Source: an uncultured Clostridia bacterium (lineage in GTDB: Bacteria; Bacillota; Clostridia; Oscillospirales; Ruminococcaceae). Taken from it: a stretch of DNA of 37,289 nt. Position numbers and translations under genes: made by a program. The stretch covers positions 1 to 37,289 of the forward strand of contig CANQFZ010000018.1 in NCBI GenBank assembly GCA_947600065.1, read 5' to 3'. The stretch's first letter is position 1. Every line of letters starts with the position of its first letter. The notes beneath the pieces were generated by a model. That model worked only from the letters and a program-made list of their open reading frames with translations. It had not been told where the DNA came from and did not search any database. Shown piece by piece: positions 1 to 7,834 of this stretch.

Positions 1-276
1 ATAAGCGGCGACCCGAAATCCGCTCAAGTAACAAGGCTGTTTCAGAACAAGTATCTCCCGCTGCTGAACGAGGAAAATGACGCTTTTGGGAAATGCGTGC
101 TGGCTTATCGTTTTATTGTTTCAATTATGGATTATCTCGGATTTAAGTATGTCGGTAGAAACGAAAGAAGGCTGATAGAGCCCGAATTAGCCGAAGCTGC
201 AGCCGAAATGCTCGAAAAGGGCGACAAGGCTTCGCGGGAAAAATACTTAAAAATCCATTCTAAACTACAGTTTTAG
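1..276 (+). CDS. C-terminal end of an unrecognised protein (partial)
   Basis: Frame 1 is open from the window edge to a TAG at 274-276, giving 91 residues of a C-terminus whose start lies outside the window. The segment is predicted helical and charged, with no membrane segment; visible stretches include QVTRLFQNKYLPLLNEENDA and IMDYLGFKYVGRNERRL. I do not recognise the family. It is followed by a repeat-rich gap and is not evidently linked to the ABC operon downstream, which has its own promoter. Coding potential is supported only by the open frame and sensible residue composition. Confidence 0.6.
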   Translation: MSGDPKSAQVTRLFQNKYLPLLNEENDAFGKCVLAYRFIVSIMDYLGFKYVGRNERRLIEPELAEAAAEMLEKGDKASREKYLKIHSKLQF

Positions 277-545
277 AATACAGTAAAAAGCTGCGGACAC
301 AATAACTGACTACTGTACACAGCGTTCAATGAGCGTTGCACGCAAAGCGTTCAACGCGTACACTGTCAACTGCCAACAGGGGTTGCGGGGGCGGTAGCCC
401 CCGCAGTCTACCCCCTTCCCCTTCGGGGAATGGGGTAGGGGGTTGGGGCGAATGTTCGTTATTGAGGAAAACGGCTTTTGAAAAGAACAGCCTTTCCGCT
501 ATTACTGCATACTGTACACTGTAAATTGTATACTTGCAAATACCC
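277..545. repeat. GC-rich hairpins and CTGTA heptad repeats
   Basis: No gene is seen in this gap. It holds two GC-rich hairpins: TGCGGGGGC / GCCCCCGCA (about 386-404) and a CTACCCC...GGGGTAG stem with a TTCG loop (about 409-440). A run of 7-bp units with consensus YACTGTA follows at 503-537 (TACTGCA, TACTGTA, CACTGTA, AATTGTA). The related phrase CACTGTCAACTGCC at about 360 recurs near 3611 and, inverted, near 37015. The same kind of GC-rich hairpin recurs near 23360-23430. Confidence 0.6.
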
Positions 546-552
546 CCCAGTA

Positions 553-602
553 TTGACAAACAGGTTTGCCTGTGTTATAATCAAAGGAGCGTTGGTAAAA
601 TG
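553..602 (+). promoter_or_regulatory. Strong promoter and ribosome site ahead of natA
   Basis: TTGACA at 553-558 and TATAAT at 576-581 are separated by exactly 17 bp. An AAGGAG site at 584-589 precedes an ATG at 600 that opens a nine-codon frame (MNERIIRL, stop at 624-626). The real natA ATG lies at 754, beyond an inserted palindromic repeat, so this ATG is probably not a functional leader peptide. The sequence GAAAGGA at 607-613 is the likely original natA ribosome site. Confidence 0.75.
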
Positions 603-612
603 AATGAAAGGA

Positions 613-751
613 TAATTAGACTGTAAAAAGGTCAAGCCCCAGGCTGTTGAGAAAGTCCCGGATGCTAGGAAGCGTTGCTGCAACTAGCCTTTGTGGCTGT
701 TGCAGCAGCGCTGACGCCGCAGATGGGGCTTTATCGACAGCCTGGAAAATT
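613..751. repeat. MITE-like palindromic repeat, copy 1
   Basis: Imperfect inverted outer arms (AGGCTGTTGAGAAAGTCCC and GGGGCTTTATCGACAGCCT) enclose an inner hairpin with arms 672-684 and 699-711 and an AGCC-TTTGT-GGCT tip. Copies 2 and 3 share the outer arms. Flanks carry a possible AATTA target duplication (left TAATTAG, right AAAATTAT). Removing the block restores GAAAGGATAATTATATGG, i.e. a normal ribosome site 7-8 bases before the natA ATG, which argues for insertion. Confidence 0.7.
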
Positions 752-753
752 AT

Positions 754-1656
754 ATGGCTCTATCTGTAGACAATATTGTCAAAAAATACGGCAGCTATAC
801 AGCCGTAGACGGGCTTTCATTTGAAATGACAAGCCCGGGCGTCTTTGCGCTTTTGGGAACAAACGGCGCGGGAAAGACGACTTCTATCCGAATTATCCTA
901 GGTATGCTCGCCGCAGACAGCGGAAGCGTAACTTGGGACGGGAAAAAATTTCTTGCGGCATATATGCCCGTGGGGTATCTTGCCGAAGAACGAGGACTTT
1001 ACCCGAAGTATAAGATAAACGACCAGCTCACTTATTTTCTTAAACTCCGCGGAATGACGGGAACTGCCGCGAAAAACGCCCTCGACTATTGGTTTGAACG
1101 GCTTAATGTAACGGAGCACAGAAACAAGCGCGCCGAACAGCTCTCAAAAGGCAACCAGCAGAAAATTCAGCTTATTGCCGCTTTAGCGCCAAATCCCGAA
1201 CTTATCATTCTTGACGAGCCGCTTTCGGGACTTGACCCCGTAAACGCCGAGCTGTTCAAAGGCGTAATTCGTGAGGAAATAAAGAAAGACAAGTTTATCA
1301 TAATGTCCTCGCACCAGATGCCCACCATAGAGGAATTTTGCCGCGATATCGTAATAATGAACAAGGGCAAAACGCTTTTACAAGGAAATCTGAACGAGAT
1401 AAAAAAAGGCTATGGGCGCGTAAAACTGACGGTAAAAGCAGAGGGCGACATAAGGAAATTCGCCGAGCAATGCGGGCTTTCCGTTACGGAAGAAACGCCT
1501 AACGGAAGTTCGTTTAATGTCCAGAGCGAGGAACAGGCGCACAGGCTTTTGAATATGATAATCGAAAGCAAAATACCGCTTATAAAATATGAGCTTCGCG
1601 AGCCGACGCTCAATGAGATTTTCATTGAAAAGGCAGGTGGCACAAATGAGGACTAA
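754..1656 (+). CDS. natA: ABC transporter ATP-binding protein, NatA-like
   Basis: This 300-residue cytoplasmic ATPase should power an ABC-2-type exporter; in the Nat family the substrate is sodium, but related pairs export other compounds. Visible motifs are Walker A GTNGAGKTT at residues 35-43, signature LSKGNQ at 130-135, Walker B LIILDEP at 150-156 and switch H187 in SSHQM. The C-terminal 90 residues form the extra domain usual in this subfamily. The gene overlaps natB by 11 bp, so the two are translationally coupled. No convincing ribosome site lies directly before the ATG, because the MITE-like repeat ends about 3 bp upstream. The start is supported by the canonical N-terminus. The sodium specificity is inferred; the ABC class is certain. 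Confidence 0.9.
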   Translation: MALSVDNIVKKYGSYTAVDGLSFEMTSPGVFALLGTNGAGKTTSIRIILGMLAADSGSVTWDGKKFLAAYMPVGYLAEERGLYPKYKINDQLTYFLKLRGMTGTAAKNALDYWFERLNVTEHRNKRAEQLSKGNQQKIQLIAALAPNPELIILDEPLSGLDPVNAELFKGVIREEIKKDKFIIMSSHQMPTIEEFCRDIVIMNKGKTLLQGNLNEIKKGYGRVKLTVKAEGDIRKFAEQCGLSVTEETPNGSSFNVQSEEQAHRLLNMIIESKIPLIKYELREPTLNEIFIEKAGGTNED

Positions 1657-3079
1657 AGGCTGGAAGAACGTTTTGGCTTTTACGCTTGTTCAGCACATAA
1701 AGACCAAATCATTTATAATAGGTACTATAATCACCTGCGTTGTGCTTTCGACAATTTGCGTGCTGACAAATATGCTCCCCGTATGGCTGGGAGCAGACGA
1801 GGCAATTGAAGACGCCATTGGAAGCGCGAACGATACCTACAAGGATTTTGAGAATGTTTATGTCATTGACGAAACGGGTATTCTTATTGATGATGATTTT
1901 GCCGAAGCAAACAAACTCGGCGCGCATATGTCGAAAACCGAAAAGGACGCGGACAGCCTCGTAGATGAACTGTCATTAAAGGAGACTGCCGAGGCACTCG
2001 TAAAAATAACCGCCGAAAACGACGAGAACGGAAATCTTCTGGGATATACGGCGAAGATCTACTATTCAGAGGGCAGCAGCAGCACAAGCGCAGATTCGCT
2101 TTCCGACCTTGTTCATATGCTTGTTGACAAAAGGCGGATGACTATGCTCGGAGTTTCGGAAGAGGATTATGAAAAAACGCTGTATTATGTCGACTGCACA
2201 GCGCTTAAAGCAGGCTCTAAGCAGGTCGATATGTTTACAAGTATGATAAACTACATTGTTCCGCTTGTTCTTCCGCTGATTTTGTTTATTCTCATTTTCG
2301 CATACGGTCAGACAGTCGCACAGTCTATAGCGACAGAGAAAACAAGCCGCGTTATGGAACTTTTGCTTGTGTCTGTCAGACCCCTTGCAATCGTTATCGG
2401 AAAAGTGCTTGCAATGGGAATAGTGAGCTTTGGACAAGTGATACTTGTAAGCACGGTTTGCGGCATAAGCTTTGCGGTTTCCGCGCCGTTTGGGTTCTTG
2501 GGAAAGATGATGGGGATACTCGCAAACACGAATGTTGTAAGCAATGCGGGAGAATCGGCGGCGCAGGCGGGAGTTTCGCTTGATGAAATAGAGGTCGCAA
2601 AAGCAATAGGCGACCTTCTCAAAAACTTTACGCCGCTCAATATAATTCTTGTCTTTGTAATATTCATTCTGGGATTTTTGTTCTACTCGCTTATCGCGGC
2701 GCTTGTGGGAGCGTCGGTTTCGAGAATGGAAGATTTAGCGATGGCGATGCAGCCGTATTCGCTTATGGGCATTTTCGGAATGTACCTTGCGTATTGCCCT
2801 GTTTTGTTCAATGCGGAAAGTCTTGCGTCGGGCGTTGTTGAAAGCAACCCCGTACAGGTGTTCTCGTATTATTTCCCGCTGTCAAGCCCGTTTTCGCTTC
2901 CGGGAGCGATAATCCTCGGAAACCTTGATATGGCTCAGTCGCTTATTGCAACGGTTATCCTCGCGGCGTTCGTGGTGCTTATAGCCATTGTCGTCAGCAA
3001 GGTCTATGAAGCAATTATCCTCCATAACGGAAACAGAATAAAGTTCGGCGAAATACTCAAAATGGCGATGAGAAAGTAA
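1646..3079 (+). CDS. natB: ABC transporter permease, NatB/ABC-2 type
   Basis: A 477-residue membrane permease partner for the upstream ATPase. One membrane segment lies near residues 20-43, followed by a large extracytoplasmic domain of roughly 170 residues, then about five C-terminal membrane segments, which is the ABC-2/NatB layout. The start at ATG 1646 is preceded by AGGCAGGTGG, and the protein begins MRTKGWKNVL; a longer upstream frame exists only inside natA. The motif EKTSRVMELLL just after the second membrane segment is typical of this permease family. A strong hairpin follows 21 bp after the stop. Substrate cannot be read from the sequence. Confidence 0.88.
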   Translation: MRTKGWKNVLAFTLVQHIKTKSFIIGTIITCVVLSTICVLTNMLPVWLGADEAIEDAIGSANDTYKDFENVYVIDETGILIDDDFAEANKLGAHMSKTEKDADSLVDELSLKETAEALVKITAENDENGNLLGYTAKIYYSEGSSSTSADSLSDLVHMLVDKRRMTMLGVSEEDYEKTLYYVDCTALKAGSKQVDMFTSMINYIVPLVLPLILFILIFAYGQTVAQSIATEKTSRVMELLLVSVRPLAIVIGKVLAMGIVSFGQVILVSTVCGISFAVSAPFGFLGKMMGILANTNVVSNAGESAAQAGVSLDEIEVAKAIGDLLKNFTPLNIILVFVIFILGFLFYSLIAALVGASVSRMEDLAMAMQPYSLMGIFGMYLAYCPVLFNAESLASGVVESNPVQVFSYYFPLSSPFSLPGAIILGNLDMAQSLIATVILAAFVVLIAIVVSKVYEAIILHNGNRIKFGEILKMAMRK

Positions 3080-3100
3080 ACCCAACGCACAAAGACGCGC

Positions 3101-3132
3101 AAGGGGGACCCTTTTGAAAAAGGGTCCCCCTT
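3101..3132 (+). terminator. Perfect 15-bp hairpin after natB
   Basis: AAGGGGGACCCTTTT pairs perfectly with AAAAGGGTCCCCCTT around a GA loop. It is the first module of a larger composite repeat and has no T-run after it, so termination is plausible but not certain. The equivalent hairpin after the cadA-like gene (16108-16141) keeps the structure with different bases. Confidence 0.6.
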
Positions 3133-3781
3133 GGACCCCTCCCAAAACTTTTATGTCCCGCCGCTGACGCGGCGGACGATAACCGAACAACGCTTCCATT
3201 ATCCGACCGCGCCATAAGGCGCGGCACGAAAGTTTTTTGAAAGGGGTTTCCAAAGGGGAAAAATTTTTTTCAAAAAATTTTTCCCCTTTGGTCGCGGCGA
3301 AGCCGCGAAACTGCGCTAGCTAGGCGCATCAGATTAAATGCCTTCGGCATTGAATCTGGGGTGCGGGGAAAACAAGAGTTTCCCTTCTAGAGGTTAGAAG
3401 TTAGAGGTAAGAGGTAAGAGCTTAAACGTTGTTTTGGCGATAAAGTATTTTGATGTTCAGAGAAAGAAGCTAGAGGCTAGAATTTGTTTCAAGCGGAAAA
3501 CGACCTTTCCGTTTCAAATTCTAGCCTTTTTATATGTCGTATTCATCAAACAGCTTTTCGGCTGTTACTGCATACTGTACCGGCGTTTTGCCCGAAGGGC
3601 ATAATGCGTACCCTGTCAACTGCCAACAGGCGGGTTCGGGGCGAATGAGCGTTATTGTGTACAAGCTAAAAACTTTTATTAATTTCTTAGCATAAGCAAT
3701 ATTTTTCAAAAAAATGCTTAAAAAATGAAAAAAGGTACTTGACAAAAAGAAATAAAGATGATATAATGATAAAGCATTCAA
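3133..3781. repeat. Composite multi-hairpin intergenic repeat, copy 1
   Basis: No gene is seen here. Modules in order: CCGCCGC...GCGGCGG hairpin near 3160-3177; a perfect 20-bp stem at 3250-3291 with a TC loop; TCGCGGC-GAA-GCCGCGA near 3292-3308; a hairpin CAGATTAAATGCC / GGCATTGAATCTG near 3330-3358; a GGGGAAAAC hairpin; heptads TAGAGGT/TAGAAGT/AAGAGGT at 3388-3420; and a long stem ending AATTCTAGCC near 3475-3530. A CTGTA-type block follows at about 3555-3660. Most modules recur at 16102-16560. Confidence 0.75.
3739..3767 (+). promoter_or_regulatory. Promoter of the tRNA cluster
   Basis: TTGACA at 3739-3744 and TATAAT at 3762-3767 with a 17-bp spacer. Transcription would start a few bases before tRNA-Gly at 3783. 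Confidence 0.85.
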
Positions 3782-3782
3782 T

Positions 3783-3856
3783 GCGGGTGTAGTTCAATGG
3801 TAGAATCCCAGCCTTCCAAGCTGGTCGCGTGGGTTCGATTCCCATCACCCGCTCCA
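3783..3856 (+). tRNA. tRNA-Gly (TCC)
   Basis: Full cloverleaf: acceptor GCGGGTG / CACCCGC, anticodon arm CCAGC-CTTCCAA-GCTGG with anticodon TCC, T arm with GGTTCGATT. Discriminator T at 3853 and an encoded CCA at 3854-3856. First gene of a four-tRNA cluster. Confidence 0.95.
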
Positions 3857-3994
3857 TACAGTAAACGATATGTGTATAGTTAATAATACACGGTAAACAG
3901 TAAATTGTAGGCGTGTCTTTTGTGTGAAAACGCAACTGGTTTGTCTGTCACTTACTGTTTATTTTTAATGTAGGCTGTAATAGCTATGAGTTCT

Positions 3995-4071
<77 letters not shown>

Positions 4072-4086
4072 ATATTCAGATAACAC

Positions 4087-4164
4087 GGTGGGTATAGCTT
4101 AGTCGGTTAAAGCGCCGGATTGTGGTCCCGGAGACCGAGGGTTCGAATCCCTCTCCCCACCCCA
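4087..4164 (+). tRNA. tRNA-His (GTG), with two stem mismatches
   Basis: The anticodon loop TTGTGGT reads GTG. The histidine identity pair is present as G-1 at 4087 opposite C73 at 4161, with an encoded CCA. Two stem mismatches are unusual: T6 opposite C67 in the acceptor stem and A31 opposite C39 closing the anticodon loop. The T arm GAGGG-TTCGAAT-CCCTC is perfect. It may still be functional, since no base is missing. Confidence 0.9.
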
Positions 4165-4175
4165 TTTGATTTTTG

Positions 4176-4213
4176 GAGGTTGGAAGTAAGCAATTGCTCT
4201 TGCTTCCAACCTC
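4176..4213 (+). terminator. Hairpin after tRNA-His
   Basis: GAGGTTGGAAG with AGCAA pairs with TTGC-TTCCAACCTC. Only a short T-run (CTTTT) follows, so it may terminate partially or process the transcript; tRNA-Gln lies 220 bp further on. Confidence 0.45.
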
Positions 4214-4219
4214 AGCTTT

Positions 4220-4395
4220 TAGAGGTTAGAGATTAGAGGTAAGAGGTAAGAAATAAAAAGAGCTTTTGAGAGTTAAAGCTTTTTGATTGTCATAAAGAAG
4301 AAGCCGGAAGCCGGAATTTGATTTGAAAGGAAAAGTTGTTCGCCGTTCAAAACAAATTCTAATCTCTAGCAGAAGGTAAGAATTTGAAAACCATA
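4220..4395. repeat. AGAGGTA heptad repeat and associated hairpin
   Basis: Five 7-bp units (TAGAGGT, TAGAGAT, TAGAGGT, AAGAGGT, AAGAAAT) at 4220-4254 are followed by a module ending GCCGGAAGCCGGAATTTG, and by a partner ACAAATTCTAATCTC that can fold back on it. The same order of heptads then fold-back stem occurs near 3388, 16417 and 23432. No gene is seen. Confidence 0.65.
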
Positions 4396-4430
4396 CGCTG
4401 AATTTAAATTCGGCACAAATTAAATTACAC

Positions 4431-4506
4431 TGGGATATAGCCAAGCGGTAAGGCAAGGGACTTTGACTCCCTCATCGCGCAGGTTCAAATCCTGCTATCC
4501 CAACCA
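4431..4506 (+). tRNA. tRNA-Gln (TTG)
   Basis: Acceptor TGGGATA / TATCCCA, anticodon arm AGGGA-CTTTGAC-TCCCT with anticodon TTG, T arm GCAGG-TTCAAAT-CCTGC, discriminator A and encoded CCA at 4504-4506. Last of the cluster. Confidence 0.95.
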
Positions 4507-4510
4507 CGCA

Positions 4511-4586
4511 TTGAAGCCCACCTTTACGGTGGGCTTCAACGCTGCACATTTTTACTTTGAATTGCCCTTATGGCAATTCAATTTTT
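4511..4586 (+). terminator. Tandem hairpins ending the tRNA cluster
   Basis: A perfect 12-bp stem TTGAAGCCCACC / GGTGGGCTTCAA (4511-4539) is followed by TTGAATTGCC / GGCAATTCAA (4557-4581) with five Ts directly after. The second is a good intrinsic terminator. Confidence 0.8.
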
Positions 4587-4680
4587 GCTTCGCAAAAACC
4601 GTAAAAATGCGCACTTCCCGAAAAGTAGTTTTAAATTCTAACTTGCCAAAATCTTTTTTGTAAAGGTTAGACATATACTG

Positions 4681-4716
4681 ACAGGCACACCCAAACTTTC
4701 GTTTGGGTGTGCCTGT
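4681..4716. terminator. Perfect 16-bp hairpin after the LRR gene
   Basis: ACAGGCACACCCAAAC pairs with GTTTGGGTGTGCCTGT around TTTC. It lies 35 bp beyond the stop of the minus-strand LRR gene and separates it from the tRNA cluster. No T-run on either side, so it may act as a transcript end or a stabiliser. Confidence 0.55.
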
Positions 4717-4751
4717 GTTAAAGAAGGGTATTATGAAAACGTCTGAGATTA

Positions 4752-7253
4752 TCAGCGTGTTTTCTTTCTGGAAATAACGACTGCCGCGCCTGCGAGGGCA
4801 ACTATGCCGAGCGTGAGGGAAAGTCCTGCAACGCCCGTGTCGGGAGAGGTTGCGCCGCTGCCGCTTGAGTTGCTGTCGGTAGATGTCTCGCTGTCGGTGC
4901 TGTCGGAAGATGTCTCACTATCCGAGCTTGTTTCGCTGTCAGAGCTGTCGGCGGGCTTGTTGCTTTGCTTTTCGGTAGTAAGTACATACTCGCTGAAGTG
5001 GTCGGTCTTAAATACCGCATAACCGTCTTCAACGACTGCGTTCATGTCGGTATATGTGCCGTCGTCTTCTACGCGATAAACGTAAATTGTCTTGTCCTTC
5101 ATAGCTTCGGGAATGGGGATCTTTACTGTTACCGCGCCCGTAGGCTCAACTTCTTTTCCGTCCTTCATAAAGGAAATTTCAAAGGTGCTTTTGGTCATGT
5201 CGGTCTTGTCCTCGACTGCCTTTACGGAAAGAGCCGCGCCTTCTTCAACTGCGCCGCTGTCAGCAGAAGCCTCAATGCCTGTGGTTTCGTCGGTGTAATC
5301 GGTGATAGGACGAACATAGTTGTAGTGAACAGTAATACGGTAGATCGGACCACATAATTTCTCCCATTGCTCCTGTGAACCTGTATAATATATGTCGGTT
5401 AAATTAAGGCAATGATTAAAGCTTGAATTCATGTTTAACCGTGTTACACTTTCGGGAATTACCACAGTAGTAAGATTTTCACAATAAGAAAAAGCATCTA
5501 CTCCAATGCTGGTTGCTCCGTCGGGAATATCAATACTTTTAAGATTTGTACAACCCATAAACGCTTCTACTTGTACAAACGCCAAGTTTTTCGGGAGATT
5601 TACATTTTCAAGATTTATGCAATCCGCAAAAGCGCCTTGTTTTAAATATTTGATATTATCGGGGATAATATATGATTTATCTGTTTTTCCTGCGGGATAT
5701 CTTATAAGCGTAGTTTTATCCTTGTTGAACATAATGCCGTCTACCGAACAGAAGCTTTCGTTTTTATCGGAAACATTTATTTCTTTAAGTCCTGTGCAGC
5801 CGCCGAAAATGCTTCGCCCGACAATCGCCGAGACTTTTTCGGGAATAGTTATGCTTTCAAGGCTTGTGCAGTTAGTAAATCCGCCGATTTCAGTCAGTCC
5901 TTTAGGCAAGCTTATGTTTGTAAGACTTTTACAGTTTCTGAAAGTACTTCCGAGTTTAGTTACGCTGTCGGGGATCTTTATGCTTTCAAGGCTTTCGCAG
6001 TTATCAAAAGCGCCATTTCCTATTGTCTTTACGCTTTCGGGAATGGTCACGCTTTCAAGGGCTTTACAGTCTTTAAAAGCGCTCTCTCCGATCTCTACGA
6101 CATTGTTAGGAATAACAACGTTCTTAACATCGCTCTTGCAGTCGATCAAAACGTTATCAACTACGCATAATCCGTTTTCGTCAAAGGTCTGGGCAAAATG
6201 TATCTCGGCGTCTCCAAACACATATTCCTGCGCGGTCTTATTATCAAATTCTTCGTGCGTGCCGCTATCCATAGGATATTCATAATCCACGCTATCTTTT
6301 CCGGTATAAACGTGTGCACCAACGCCTATTTTGTTCCAATCGTCTATATTGCCCTCAAAATATACATCTTTCAGATTTGTACAATTGTAAAAAGTACCGC
6401 TTCCGATAAATGAAATATTCTTCGGCAGCGTTACGCTCGTAAGGCTTGTACATCCGGAAAAAACGCCCTGAATTTCGTCTACGTCGCTCGGAATAACTAT
6501 GCTTGTAAGACTTGTACAATTCTCAAAAGCATGGTCGTCTATCGCCCAAATGCTTTCGGGAATGTTTATTTTTTTAAGGTTTTCACATTCTCCAAAAGCA
6601 TAAAAACCAATACTTCCTACGCCCTCGGATATTGTCACGCTTTCAAGACCTTTACAGTTGTAAAATGCCCAAGCACCTATTCCTGTCACACTTTCGGGGA
6701 TAGTTATATTTGTAATTTTGGAATTTGAATCAAAGGCATTAGCGTTAATATTCGTAACGCTTTCGGGAATAGTAACCTCTCCCTCGCACGCGCCTCCGTC
6801 GATCAATATGTTGTTTACAACAACGAGCGGATTTTCCTTTCTTCTATCTTCGAGCCACTGTGTTCCGGAAAAAGCACCGCCTCCAAAACTTGTCAAATGT
6901 TCTGGAATTGTTATATTTTTAAGGTTCGTACAACCCCAAAATGCTTCTTTGCCGATACTTGTCACGCTGTCGGGTATAACAACGCTTTCAAGGTTCTCGC
7001 AAGCTTCAAAAGCGCCCTCAAAAATTCTTTCCACGCCGTCGGGAATAATTATCTCTTTAGCTTCTTTTCCTTTTTCAGTAAGTCCTCCTACAACAGATCC
7101 TGCTATATCGAGGTATCCGTTCGGGTCTACGATGTTTCCGTATTCGTCCTTTTCCACCGTCTGCGAGGTTTCAGCCATAACCGTCGGCATAACGGCGGGG
7201 CTTGCCATAAGTGCGCCTGCAAGTAAAATTGCGCTTAGCTTTCTGATTTTCAT
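4752..7253 (-). CDS. Secreted, wall-anchored BspA-like leucine-rich-repeat protein
   Basis: An 833-residue surface protein. A signal peptide (MKIRKLSAILLAGALM..., cut near VMAET) is followed by about 15 LRR_5/BspA-type repeats to roughly residue 660 (recurring ESVTIPESVTSIGxxAFxxC), with two non-repeat insertions. Then come a beta domain (about 670-770), a linker of SDSETSSDS repeats, and a C-terminal sorting signal SPDTG, membrane segment and RKKTR tail. The SPDTG motif indicates sortase anchoring, with the same pattern as the nucleotidase at 17154. BspA-type repeats are known for adhesion to host or neighbouring cells; the ligand here is unknown. AAGGAGG lies six bases before the ATG. The long open frame on the opposite strand is a shadow of repeat codon bias. 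Confidence 0.9.
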   Translation of the reverse strand: MKIRKLSAILLAGALMASPAVMPTVMAETSQTVEKDEYGNIVDPNGYLDIAGSVVGGLTEKGKEAKEIIIPDGVERIFEGAFEACENLESVVIPDSVTSIGKEAFWGCTNLKNITIPEHLTSFGGGAFSGTQWLEDRRKENPLVVVNNILIDGGACEGEVTIPESVTNINANAFDSNSKITNITIPESVTGIGAWAFYNCKGLESVTISEGVGSIGFYAFGECENLKKINIPESIWAIDDHAFENCTSLTSIVIPSDVDEIQGVFSGCTSLTSVTLPKNISFIGSGTFYNCTNLKDVYFEGNIDDWNKIGVGAHVYTGKDSVDYEYPMDSGTHEEFDNKTAQEYVFGDAEIHFAQTFDENGLCVVDNVLIDCKSDVKNVVIPNNVVEIGESAFKDCKALESVTIPESVKTIGNGAFDNCESLESIKIPDSVTKLGSTFRNCKSLTNISLPKGLTEIGGFTNCTSLESITIPEKVSAIVGRSIFGGCTGLKEINVSDKNESFCSVDGIMFNKDKTTLIRYPAGKTDKSYIIPDNIKYLKQGAFADCINLENVNLPKNLAFVQVEAFMGCTNLKSIDIPDGATSIGVDAFSYCENLTTVVIPESVTRLNMNSSFNHCLNLTDIYYTGSQEQWEKLCGPIYRITVHYNYVRPITDYTDETTGIEASADSGAVEEGAALSVKAVEDKTDMTKSTFEISFMKDGKEVEPTGAVTVKIPIPEAMKDKTIYVYRVEDDGTYTDMNAVVEDGYAVFKTDHFSEYVLTTEKQSNKPADSSDSETSSDSETSSDSTDSETSTDSNSSGSGATSPDTGVAGLSLTLGIVALAGAAVVISRKKTR

Positions 7254-7364
7254 ATTTCCTCCTTATTCCTTGCGGTAAATCTTTTTGCCGCGCAATTTTC
7301 CCGCAAAAACAAAAAGTGCGCAGCGTTGAAGCCGCGCACTTGTAAAAATGCAAGCTTCAATCAC

Positions 7365-7486
7365 TGCGACGTAAATTGTTTTCGAACTCGAAAATATATT
7401 ATAGGACAAGTATACGAAAAACAGCATGCACTTTTACCGAGTAAAAGTGTATACCTATCCTAACTTAATATTCAATTTACGTCGCA
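7365..7486. repeat. 122-bp element with perfect 14-bp terminal inverted repeats
   Basis: TGCGACGTAAATTG at 7365-7378 is the exact inverse of CAATTTACGTCGCA at 7473-7486. Nested inside are TAGGACAAGTATAC near 7404 and its imperfect inverse near 7449, and a hairpin CACTTTTA-CCGAG-TAAAAGTG near 7429-7449. It lies in the upstream region of the LRR gene and contains a TATAAT on the minus strand, so it could be a small mobile element or the gene's control region. Confidence 0.6.
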
Positions 7487-7566
7487 AGCAAATTATACCA
7501 CAATTAAAAATAATTGTCAATAATTATTTTAAAAATTCGCCGTGACATTTTTAGAAACAAGCCGTT

Positions 7567-7714
7567 AAAAATTTTCAGACTGTATAAAAAGTCCTGCTTC
7601 AGACTGTAGAGAAAGTCCCAGATGCAAGGAAGCGGTGCTACGGCTAGGCTTTGTGCCTGCCGTAGTGCCGCTGACACAGCAGATGGGGCTTTATCTACAG
7701 TCTGAAAAATTTTT
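7567..7714. repeat. MITE-like palindromic repeat, copy 2
   Basis: Terminal arms AAAATTTTCAGACTGTA and TACAGTCTGAAAAATTTT are almost exact inverses. Second-tier arms AGACTGTAGAGAAAGTCCCA and TGGGGCTTTATCTACAGTCT enclose a hairpin with arms 7632-7644 and 7659-7671 and an AGGC-TTTGT-GCCT tip. It sits between the LRR gene and the purL promoter. Confidence 0.75.
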
Positions 7715-7749
7715 TGAGCAATTTTCGTCAAAAAAATTTAAAAAAGTTA

Positions 7750-7778
7750 ATGACAAAAACAAAGTTTTATGATATAAT
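7750..7778 (+). promoter_or_regulatory. purL promoter
   Basis: ATGACA at 7750-7755 and TATAAT at 7773-7778, 17 bp apart, just beyond the MITE-like repeat. A 50-base leader follows with AAAGGAAAG before the ATG at 7835. No purine riboswitch is evident in so short a leader. Confidence 0.65.
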
Positions 7779-7834
7779 ACAGATGTATTTACACATACCT
7801 TGAATTTGAATTACAAACGAAAGGAAAGAACATA

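Noticed and set aside
600-626. Octapeptide frame with strong promoter and ribosome site ahead of natA
   Set aside because: Attractive as a regulatory leader peptide, but better explained as an accidental ATG in the old leader; the true natA ribosome site GAAAGGA overlaps it.
3388-3420. CRISPR-like short repeats
   Set aside because: Units are 7 bp in direct contact, with no unique spacers and no cas genes.
5506-6285. 259-codon open frame opposite the LRR gene
   Set aside because: It mirrors the repeat units of the LRR gene in the antisense frame, has no ribosome site, and its composition (runs of Leu/Ser) is that of a shadow.
7779-7834. Purine riboswitch ahead of purL
   Set aside because: The leader is about 50 bases and shows no three-way junction or conserved purine aptamer core.
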